This document shows, in pieces, positions 1 to 5,260 of a stretch of DNA of 8,986 bases; positions within the stretch are counted from its first letter, which is position 1, and the number at the start of each line of letters is the position of its first letter. The translations under genes were made by a program, and so were the position numbers. The stretch is from Proteobacteria bacterium UBA2133. GTDB lineage: Bacteria > Pseudomonadota > Gammaproteobacteria > Arenicellales > UBA868. Location of the stretch: the NCBI GenBank assembly GCA_002327725.1, contig DCXP01000057.1:1-8986 (forward strand), written 5' to 3'. Under the pieces are notes generated by a model, which searched no databases, was not told the DNA's origin, and saw only the letters and a list, made by a program, of their open reading frames with translations.

Positions 1-6
1 AAAGCC

Positions 7-1197
7 GTGACCATACCCTGGGTGGAATGGGCGAGCCTGATGATCCGCTGGCTGCATCTTGCAGCGGGGATCGCCTGGATCGGCACCTCTTTCTACTTTA
101 TATGGCTGGATCTCAGCCTGCGTTCCCGGAGCAGCCTCGCCAGGGGGGTTCTGGGGGAATCATGGAGCGTGCACGGCGGGGGCTTCTACCACGCGCAGAA
201 GTACGCCATCGCCCCCGAGGAGATGCCCGCCGAACTGCACTGGTTTAAATACGAGGCTTACTTCACCTGGCTCTCGGGCTTTGCCCTGCTGGTGGTGGTC
301 TACTACTTCGGCGCCACCAGTTACCTCATTGATCCGACACGCGCCGACCTTGCGCCTTTTGCGGCCATAACTGCAAGTCTTGGGTTTCTCGTCGGCAGCT
401 GGCTCGTTTATGAGGCGCTCTGCAGAAGCCCGGTCGGCCGTTCGACGCCAGCGCTTGCGGTGTCCGTATTGCTGCTGATTCTGGCGAGCGCTTTTTTGCT
501 GACGCAGGTTTTCAGCGACCGCGCCGCTTTCCTGCACGTAGGTGCTTTGATCGGGACGATCATGTCGGCCAACGTGTTCGTGGTGATTATCCCGAACCAG
601 AAAAAAGTCGTCGCCGATCTTATCGCCGGCAGGACACCGGACCCGGCACTTGGCGCACAGGCAAAGCAGCGCTCGTTGCATAACAACTACCTGACCCTGC
701 CTGTGCTGCTGCTGATGGTGAGCGCGCACTATCCCATGCTGTTTTCCGGAGGAACCACATGGGGTTGGCTGGTGATTGCGTTTATTGTGGTGGCAGGCGG
801 CGTGATCCGCCACTTCTTCAATACGCACCATGCCGGCGGGCGCGGCATGGCGCTCGCCTGGCAATGGCCGGTGGCGGTGCTGCTGGCGCTGGGTCTCATC
901 TTCTTCATCGCTTCACGGGGACCCGCCCTCTCGGACCAAAACATCAGCAACAGCCGGGCGCTTGAGATCGTGACCACCCATTGCGCCGGCTGCCATGCGG
1001 CCCAGCCGGTTAATACTGCCTTCAGCGCAGCGCCGGGTGGGATCGTGCTCGATAGCCTTGAAGCTGTGAGACGTCACCGTGAACAGGTGCTGGCCCAGTC
1101 CGTCACCAGCCAGGCCATGCCCCTTGGCAACCCCACCGGGATGACGGCACCTGAGCGCGCAGAACTCGGGCGGTGGCTGCGGGCGCAACAACGCTGA
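7..1197 (+). CDS. puuD: Urate hydroxylase PuuD, membrane protein with C-terminal cytochrome c domain
   Basis: PuuD-type enzymes oxidise urate to 5-hydroxyisourate in purine breakdown and pass electrons to a c-type cytochrome domain rather than straight to oxygen. The 396-residue product opens with the family's typical segment (RWLHLAAGIAWIGTSFYF, about residues 14-31). About eight hydrophobic helices follow (roughly 10-32, 80-105, 115-135, 147-166, 172-195, 225-245, 251-268 and 283-305). The C-terminal domain carries the haem c motif CAGCH (C326, C329, H330), and M371 in AMPLGNPTGM is a likely distal haem ligand. Length and layout match full-length family members. The start is GTG at 7; only six bases lie upstream, so no ribosome site can be judged and a slightly earlier start is possible. 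No other purine gene is in the window, so its operon partners probably lie to the left. Confidence 0.93.
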   Translation: MTIPWVEWASLMIRWLHLAAGIAWIGTSFYFIWLDLSLRSRSSLARGVLGESWSVHGGGFYHAQKYAIAPEEMPAELHWFKYEAYFTWLSGFALLVVVYYFGATSYLIDPTRADLAPFAAITASLGFLVGSWLVYEALCRSPVGRSTPALAVSVLLLILASAFLLTQVFSDRAAFLHVGALIGTIMSANVFVVIIPNQKKVVADLIAGRTPDPALGAQAKQRSLHNNYLTLPVLLLMVSAHYPMLFSGGTTWGWLVIAFIVVAGGVIRHFFNTHHAGGRGMALAWQWPVAVLLALGLIFFIASRGPALSDQNISNSRALEIVTTHCAGCHAAQPVNTAFSAAPGGIVLDSLEAVRRHREQVLAQSVTSQAMPLGNPTGMTAPERAELGRWLRAQQR

Positions 1198-1281
1198 TTT
1201 GGCGCTTTTTCCCGCGATTGCAGGCGTCTCACCCGGTTGGTGTCCTGAAGCACACGAGAGAGAAAAATATCTGATGTAAAG
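1198..1281. other. Intergenic leader between puuD and the caspase-like gene
   Basis: This short gap contains no gene. I see no convincing terminator for puuD: a T5 run occurs at about 1206-1210 but no good stem precedes it. The 3' end is AT-rich, and TGTAAAGT at 1275-1282 could be an extended -10 element (TG followed by TAAAGT, 4 of 6 matches to TATAAT). No acceptable -35 sits at the right distance, so a promoter here is only a possibility. Confidence 0.3.
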
Positions 1282-1317
1282 TAGCCATTAACCCTTTAGA
1301 AAAAGGGTTAATGGCTA
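1282..1317 (+). promoter_or_regulatory. Perfect 16-bp inverted repeat with AGAA loop that encloses the ribosome site and start codons
   Basis: The left arm 1282-1297 (TAGCCATTAACCCTTT) is the exact reverse complement of the right arm 1302-1317 (AAAGGGTTAATGGCTA), with a 4-base AGAA loop at 1298-1301. In RNA this would form a 16-bp uninterrupted hairpin. The right arm holds the only plausible Shine-Dalgarno (AAAGGG, 1302-1307), the first ATG (1311) and the first base of the second ATG (1317). Both would be paired and hidden from the ribosome. No T-run follows either arm, so it does not look like a standard intrinsic terminator. It may instead be a translational switch, a thermosensor-like element, or a DNA palindrome bound by a dimeric repressor. 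The repeat is certain; its function is inferred. Confidence 0.8.
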
Positions 1318-1694
1318 TGTATCATTGGCGCCGACATCTTCTGACCCTGTGGGCAAGCGCAATGCTCGCCATGCTCCCGGTAGCGGCGGCTGCAGAGACC
1401 CGGGGTCTGGTGGTCCCTGCCCCCGAGACCGGTGAGACCGTTGTTGAGTACGAAGGCAGTTATGCGCTGCTGATCGGCGCTGCGGACTACCAGAACAACG
1501 CCTGGCCGGACCTTGAGAGCGTGCCCGGCGAACTCGCCCGGGTCGAGTCTGTCCTTCAGGATCAGGGCTTTACGGTTGAAAAGCACTTAAACCCGACCGG
1601 CCAGGAACTCGAAGGCCTCTACGAAGAGTTTCTCGACCGCTACGGCTACGACACCCCCAACCGCCTGGTGTTTTTCTACTCCGGCCACGGCTGA
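1311..1694 (+). CDS. N-terminal fragment of the caspase-like protein (signal peptide to catalytic His)
   Basis: As written, translation from 1311 gives 127 residues and stops right after SGHG. The start is ambiguous: ATG at 1311 is only 3 bases from the AAAGGG ribosome site, while in-frame ATG at 1317 has 9-base spacing and is the better start. Upstream in this frame there is a stop at 1272-1274 and no other usual start, so the start must lie inside the inverted repeat. The N-terminus has WRR, a hydrophobic core (about 10-24) and an AAAA cleavage region (about 25-28), which is a Sec signal peptide. The fragment contains the first caspase strands (SYALLIGAADYQNN) and the His strand (RLVFFYSGHG) but no catalytic Cys. 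Alone it should not be an active protease. Confidence 0.6.
   Translation: MAMYHWRRHLLTLWASAMLAMLPVAAAAETRGLVVPAPETGETVVEYEGSYALLIGAADYQNNAWPDLESVPGELARVESVLQDQGFTVEKHLNPTGQELEGLYEEFLDRYGYDTPNRLVFFYSGHG
1692..1694 (+). other. In-frame TGA between the catalytic His and Cys of the caspase-like gene
   Basis: The codon follows the GGC of SGHG directly, and the frame stays open on both sides (1311-1691 and 1695-2408). TGA ends puuD (1195-1197) and the caspase frame itself (2409-2411), and tryptophan is TGG elsewhere, so TGA is a normal stop here. The next base is A, which is not the strong readthrough context TGA-C. A short stem (1721-1725 with 1733-1737, 7-base loop) lies about 27 bases downstream. 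Confidence 0.9.
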
Positions 1695-1724
1695 ACCATC
1701 AAAAACAATAAACGCGGGTTCATC

Positions 1725-2411
1725 GTGCCGGTCGATGCGCCCGACCCGGTAAAACAAAAACGCGATTTTCGGGCCAAGGCGCTGTCGATGACCCGCATCC
1801 TGGCAGGGGCCCGCGATGCCGAGGCAAACCACGTCCTTTATCTTTTTGATTCGTGCTTCTCGGGTACGATCTTCAAGACCAAGGCGCTGCCCAAAGAGCC
1901 GCCCCACATCAGCAAGGCGCTGGGCCTGCCGGTACGCCAGTTCATCACCGCCGGCGGCGCCAAGGATCCGGTCCCGGCCCAAAGCACCTTTACCCCTGCC
2001 TTTGTCGATGCGCTGGTGCTCGGCCGGGGTGATCTCAACGGCGACGGTTATGTCAGCGGCACCGAGCTTGGCCTTTACCTGCAGCAGGAGGTGCCCCGTC
2101 ACACCCGCCAGACCCCGCAGTTCGGCAAGATCGACGATTACGATCTTTCCCGGGGGGATTTCATCTTTGCCCTGCCGCAGACACAGATGGCCAAGGCGGA
2201 GCCGGCCAAAGTCGATAACGCGGCCCTGAAGGCCCAGGAACAGATGCTGGATCTTGAGTTCTGGAAGACCGTGCGCGCAAGCAACGACCCGGAGATGCTT
2301 GAGGCCTACCTCGATGCCTTCCCGGACGGTGTCTACGCCAAACTCGCCAAACTGATGCTGGCCAAGCTCAAAGCCTCGCCGGCCAAGGAGTTGACCTCGG
2401 ATGATATCTGA
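1725..2411 (+). CDS. C-terminal fragment of the caspase-like protein (catalytic Cys, EF-hand, helical tail)
   Basis: This is the same frame beyond the TGA. Possible restarts are GTG 1725 (no ribosome site seen) or ATG 1788, which has a weak AAGG at 1776-1779. Either product lacks a signal peptide and the catalytic His. It contains the DSCFSG box (C182 in full-length numbering). The segment DLNGDGYVSGTE (2031-2066) fits the 12-residue calcium-binding EF-hand loop, with Asp, Asn, Asp, Ser and Glu at ligand positions 1, 3, 5, 9 and 12. The tail, from FWKTVRASNDPEMLEAYLDAF, is the helical motif often seen after bacterial caspases and recurs in the neighbouring pentapeptide protein. Calcium control, as in metacaspases, is plausible but inferred. 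Confidence 0.55.
   Translation: MPVDAPDPVKQKRDFRAKALSMTRILAGARDAEANHVLYLFDSCFSGTIFKTKALPKEPPHISKALGLPVRQFITAGGAKDPVPAQSTFTPAFVDALVLGRGDLNGDGYVSGTELGLYLQQEVPRHTRQTPQFGKIDDYDLSRGDFIFALPQTQMAKAEPAKVDNAALKAQEQMLDLEFWKTVRASNDPEMLEAYLDAFPDGVYAKLAKLMLAKLKASPAKELTSDDI
2385..2390 (+). promoter_or_regulatory. Ribosome binding site for the pentapeptide-repeat gene
   Basis: AAGGAG lies 10 bases before ATG 2401 and inside the end of the caspase frame. It supports the 2401 start and shows that the downstream gene can be translated even if the caspase frame is terminated early. Confidence 0.75.
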
Positions 2412-4449
2412 ACGGGCAACCCTGATCCGCCTCATCGCCCTGTGCCTGGCGCTTGTACCGCTGCCGGTGGCCTTCGGCTACAGCGAAACCGACCTTGCCA
2501 CCCTGAAGGAGACCGGCTCGTGTGCAGGCTGTGACCTCAGCGGTGCTGATCTTTACGAGATGGACCTGTTTAAGGCCGACCTCTTGGGTGCTGATCTGCG
2601 AGAAGCCGACCTGACCGCGGCAGACCTGACCCTGGTTGACTTAAGGGGCGCCGATCTGCGCGGGGCCGTTCTTGATGAGACCAATCTCTCAGGCGCCAAC
2701 CTGGCCAATGCCCTGCTCGATAAGGGTGCGCTTGCAGGCGCTGTCTTTGATTCAGAGAGGGCCCGCACGGGGCTGGGCTTTAAGGACCTCAAACTCGGCA
2801 TGAACGTGATGGACCTGGAACAGTACTGCTCGATCGGGCCTGTGCTTAGGAAATACACTTACTCTGAAGCAAAGCTGGGCTCGACCCTCAACCAAGTTGA
2901 AGGCACCTGTTTCGACAATGCTGACATGCCGTTTACCTTCAAGTTCTCCGGCGGCGGCACCACTGGCGTACTGAACTTTTTGCAGGTAGGCCTTGCCCCC
3001 TACACCGAGGAAAACCACCGCAAGTTCATTGATCTGCTGGAGAACAAGTACGAGCCCGCGCGCAGCTACAGCGCCAAGGATGTTGAGGCCTTTAACATGG
3101 ACCGCAGTCGCAAAAACCAGAGCCTCGATACCCTCTTTGCGAACGGCCAGGTCACACTGTCAGTGGTGAGCCGGGGCACCGGTCTGCAGTTGCTGCTGAG
3201 CTACCGCACTAAAGAAAACGGCGAGCGCTTTCTTGCTGATAAGGGCGGCCCGGCACCGGTCGATCTGGCCCACCTGCCGCCAATCACCATAGACCTTTAC
3301 AAACTGGTGGGCAATTACAGTCTCAAGGGTATTGGTGCCAGAGGCACCAGCACCAACCACGGGCGCATCGATACCGCCTACCTTGAGATCGACGCCTTTG
3401 AAAACGAACTGGCGGGAGAGCTCGCGATATCCGGTACCGGTATGAGCGGACGCTTTCGCATCATCGGCATCGAGAAAATCTCCGGCAACCGCCTGACGGT
3501 TCAGCTCGAACCAGTGGAAGGCAGCATCCCCGATGGCAGGCCGCTTCGGATGTCTCTTGAGTTTGCCGAGGACGGCGACAACTTCACCGGCAGGTGGACC
3601 AACTGGTTCCGGCTGCAAAATGCCAAGTCGCGCAGGCCCGATGATTTTAAAGGGGTGCGCAGCCAGTCCTTCTGGCAGACGGCGATGAGTCACAACCGCA
3701 TCGATATGTACCAGGCATATCTCAGGCTGCATCCGGGCGGGATCTACACCGCCGTGGCCCGTAGCAGGATCACCGAACTCGGTGGAACCTTAGTTGCACC
3801 TTCAGCGCCAACAGTATCGCCCGATACACCAGCAACAATTACGACCGCTGTTGATCCACTGGTGGGGATTTGGGTGCGCACCGGCTCGGACATTGCGTGG
3901 ACCAATGAATGCTGGCTCTTGGTCGGTCAAACTGAAGACGGGGTTCTTATCGGTAAAGCACAGGATTCGACACGAAAGCATCGGGGGAATTTCTCTGACG
4001 AAGGGAAAAACATTCATTTGCAGGACGGGTACGCTTTTGGCCTGAAAGAAATCTCTTTTGAGCGCCAGTCAAAAATGAACTATCTATGGTCTTCAAAAGC
4101 GAATCCGTTCAAATCATTGACCTCCATAGATCCCGCCATGACCGGAAGGATATCCATCCAGCTTAACGAGCAAGGGCCTGATTATCTGGCGAGTAAGGGA
4201 CTTTTATGTCGTAAAAGGCAATCTCAATCTCCAGCCAGGTTTCGCAGGCTAACTATTGCAGAAGCCCTCGAGCTTACTTTGCATCCAGACCTCTTGAAAG
4301 ACTTCCCCTCGCCCTTTGCAACCGAAGGTCAGCAGGTGGCGAGTGTGCCGAAGGCAACCGCGGCTACACCAGCAACGCCTAGCGCTGCAACAGTCACAAC
4401 ACAAACGACTGGCGCGCCGGAAGACGCCAGCGACGCTAACCGACGGTAG
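2401..4449 (+). CDS. Exported pentapeptide-repeat protein with beta-rich and helical-tail regions
   Basis: This is a 682-residue exported protein of unknown function. Residues 1-26 form a signal peptide (hydrophobic core to about 24, VAFG cleavage region). C41 and C44 (CAGC) lead into about 15 consecutive pentapeptides of A(D/N)LXX type (44-118), which should fold as a right-handed quadrilateral beta-helix. Residues 125-290 form an unrecognised domain (starts LKLGMNV, contains C138 and a second Cys in GTCF). A beta-rich region follows (about 300-410). At 423-462 comes a helical motif (FWQTAMSHNRIDMYQAYLRLH) like the caspase tail. A low-complexity Pro/Thr/Ala linker leads to a final domain (about 480-605, starting DPLVGIW) and a Thr/Ala-rich C-terminus. 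Base composition drops to about 45% GC over 3961-4140. The 11-base overlap with the caspase frame implies one operon. It may be a scaffold or partner of the caspase. Confidence 0.85.
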   Translation: MISERATLIRLIALCLALVPLPVAFGYSETDLATLKETGSCAGCDLSGADLYEMDLFKADLLGADLREADLTAADLTLVDLRGADLRGAVLDETNLSGANLANALLDKGALAGAVFDSERARTGLGFKDLKLGMNVMDLEQYCSIGPVLRKYTYSEAKLGSTLNQVEGTCFDNADMPFTFKFSGGGTTGVLNFLQVGLAPYTEENHRKFIDLLENKYEPARSYSAKDVEAFNMDRSRKNQSLDTLFANGQVTLSVVSRGTGLQLLLSYRTKENGERFLADKGGPAPVDLAHLPPITIDLYKLVGNYSLKGIGARGTSTNHGRIDTAYLEIDAFENELAGELAISGTGMSGRFRIIGIEKISGNRLTVQLEPVEGSIPDGRPLRMSLEFAEDGDNFTGRWTNWFRLQNAKSRRPDDFKGVRSQSFWQTAMSHNRIDMYQAYLRLHPGGIYTAVARSRITELGGTLVAPSAPTVSPDTPATITTAVDPLVGIWVRTGSDIAWTNECWLLVGQTEDGVLIGKAQDSTRKHRGNFSDEGKNIHLQDGYAFGLKEISFERQSKMNYLWSSKANPFKSLTSIDPAMTGRISIQLNEQGPDYLASKGLLCRKRQSQSPARFRRLTIAEALELTLHPDLLKDFPSPFATEGQQVASVPKATAATPATPSAATVTTQTTGAPEDASDANRR

Positions 4450-4472
4450 ACCCCGTTGCTGGAATAAGAGAT

Positions 4473-4494
4473 CAACGTGACCGCTGTCACTGCG
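4473..4494. promoter_or_regulatory. Candidate CRP-family site (weaker) upstream of the DUF4384/cyclase genes
   Basis: GTGAC-CGCT-GTCAC at 4477-4490 is a perfect palindrome with the CRP-type arrangement GTGA-N6-TCAC. Over the 22-base E. coli consensus I count only about 11 matches, because the flanks are not AT-rich. It lies in the 163-base gap before the DUF4384-like gene and the cyclase, so cAMP feedback is conceivable. I see no convincing promoter next to it. Confidence 0.35.
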
Positions 4495-4514
4495 GCCCAA
4501 AAACACCTCTGCCA

Positions 4515-4532
4515 GGCTTGTGATCCCAAGCC
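4515..4532 (+). other. Short inverted repeat in the intergenic gap
   Basis: GGCTTG (4515-4520) and CAAGCC (4527-4532) form a perfect 6-bp stem with a TGATCC loop. The following ATGAAATTT is not a true T-run, so terminator function is doubtful. It could slow transcription between the pentapeptide gene and the DUF4384-like gene. Confidence 0.3.
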
Positions 4533-4599
4533 ATGAAATTTGATGATACATTGTCACGGTACCCCGGTCGGGAGCAGATGATTGAATTCGCCGGCCGAC

Positions 4600-4605
4600 A
4601 GGAGG
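4600..4605 (+). promoter_or_regulatory. Strong ribosome binding site for the DUF4384-like gene
   Basis: AGGAGG is a full match to the anti-Shine-Dalgarno. It stands 7 bases from GTG 4613 and 10 bases from ATG 4616, so it supports translation starting at one of these two adjacent codons. Confidence 0.8.
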
Positions 4606-4615
4606 CGTCTTTGTG

Positions 4616-5254
4616 ATGAAAAGACTTGCAATCAGCGTTATCGCCAGTCTGGTTGTGGCGCTCGCTGCTCCGGCGACTGCCCAGTCGCTGACGTTCCACT
4701 ATGGCTTTATCGGCCAGCACGATGATCAGAATTTGTATGTGATCGAAGACGGTGCGGCTCTCGCATCCGGCGCCAAGTTAAAACTCAACTTTGAGTACCC
4801 CACTGGCAACTGGTTTTACGTTTGCTACCTTTCAAGCACTGACGAGCATGCATTATTGTATGCCTCAAACACCGGCCTGGATGCCAACGAGCAGATCATC
4901 TTCGATACTCTTGGCTGGCTGGCGCTTGATGAGAACATCGGCACCGAAACCTTTACCCTGATCGCGAGCGAAGAACGCCTGGAGGATCTTGAGGCGTTAT
5001 TTGGCCACTACAGCAAGGCCAATGACAAAAGCCGCAAGCGTTTTGCCAAACGCATCGCGCGCGCCCTGGAGGATCTGCCGGGCCAGCTCGCCGGGCCATC
5101 CGGAGTGCAGCTTGCCCAGCGCCTGGAAAAACCGATCATCGGCGGGGTGACCTTCCGTGGGGCCAGCAGCGATGGCCTCTCCGAGCACAGTCTCAACTAT
5201 AAAGCCAGCGGCGACCGGATCGCACAGACTGTTTTCACCATAGACCACCAGTAA
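4616..5254 (+). CDS. Secreted DUF4384-like protein
   Basis: The product is 212 residues from ATG 4616 (213 if GTG 4613 is used). Residues 1-22 are a clear Sec signal peptide (KR, then a hydrophobic core, cleavage after PATA). The mature part up to about residue 130 resembles DUF4384: an early strand set (KLKLNFEYPTGNWFYVCYLS), a fluid middle, then the diagnostic block GTETFTLIASEERLEDLE. In many bacteria this domain is fused to the C-terminus of caspase-like or Ser/Thr kinase proteins; here it is a separate exported protein, two genes from a caspase gene. Residues 130-170 are charged and helical. The remainder (SGVQLAQRLEKPIIGGVTFRG onward) is unassigned. Only 6 bases separate it from the cyclase start, so the two form an operon. 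A role as ligand or partner of the CHASE2 sensor is inference from this context. Domain assignment is by pattern recognition. Confidence 0.82.
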   Translation: MKRLAISVIASLVVALAAPATAQSLTFHYGFIGQHDDQNLYVIEDGAALASGAKLKLNFEYPTGNWFYVCYLSSTDEHALLYASNTGLDANEQIIFDTLGWLALDENIGTETFTLIASEERLEDLEALFGHYSKANDKSRKRFAKRIARALEDLPGQLAGPSGVQLAQRLEKPIIGGVTFRGASSDGLSEHSLNYKASGDRIAQTVFTIDHQ

Positions 5255-5260
5255 AGCAAT

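Larger units (their letters stand above)
1311..2411 (+). pseudogene. Secreted caspase-like (peptidase C14) protein interrupted by an in-frame TGA
   Basis: Read through codon 128 (TGA, 1692-1694), this is one continuous 366-residue frame with no other stop or frameshift. The order is signal peptide (1-28), caspase fold with the YSGHG box (H126) and the DSCFSG box (D180, C182), EF-hand loop (D241-E252), then a helical tail motif (F317-W318 onward). His and Cys are the catalytic dyad of clan CD peptidases, and the stop falls between them. The sequence around the break (SGHG, then TIKNNKRGFIVPVDAPDP) matches the uninterrupted family, where the missing position usually holds an aromatic or His. 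A single change such as TGG to TGA would explain it. Possible readings are a recent nonsense mutation, a base-call error, or readthrough. The last codons overlap the next gene, so the pair looks translationally coupled. Confidence 0.78.

Noticed and set aside
160..864. Minus-strand open frame of 234 codons opposite puuD
   Set aside because: The sequence is rich in His, Gln and Arg without hydrophobic order, as expected from the complement of membrane-helix codons. PuuD on the + strand is unambiguous.
1282..1317. Intrinsic terminator for puuD
   Set aside because: The stem is strong but no U-run follows on either strand, and the right arm contains the start region of the next gene.
1692..1737. 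Selenocysteine insertion at the caspase TGA
   Set aside because: The downstream stem is only 5 bp, lies in conserved coding sequence, and this protein family is not known to have Cys or Sec at that site. Kept only as a remote alternative.
1311..2411. A genetic code in which TGA means tryptophan
   Set aside because: TGA ends puuD and the caspase frame, and TGG is used for Trp throughout the window. The organism looks like an ordinary proteobacterium.
1587..2435. Long open frame on the minus strand (282 codons) opposite the caspase gene
   Set aside because: Its translation shows no recognisable domain, while the + strand frame carries clear caspase motifs. It is a GC-rich antisense shadow.
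2530..2754. DNA tandem repeat in the pentapeptide region
   Set aside because: The periodicity is at the protein level (five-residue units). The bases diverge between units, so it is not a recent DNA repeat.
3160..3732. Minus-strand open frame of 190 codons within the pentapeptide gene
   Set aside because: It has no ribosome site or domain pattern and lies fully inside a well-supported + strand gene.
4515..4532. Intrinsic terminator after the pentapeptide gene
   Set aside because: The 6-bp stem is followed by ATGAAATTT rather than a T-run.
4519..4552. Sigma-70 promoter (TTGTGA with TACATT) before the DUF4384-like gene
   Set aside because: The spacer is 22 bases, too long for a normal promoter.
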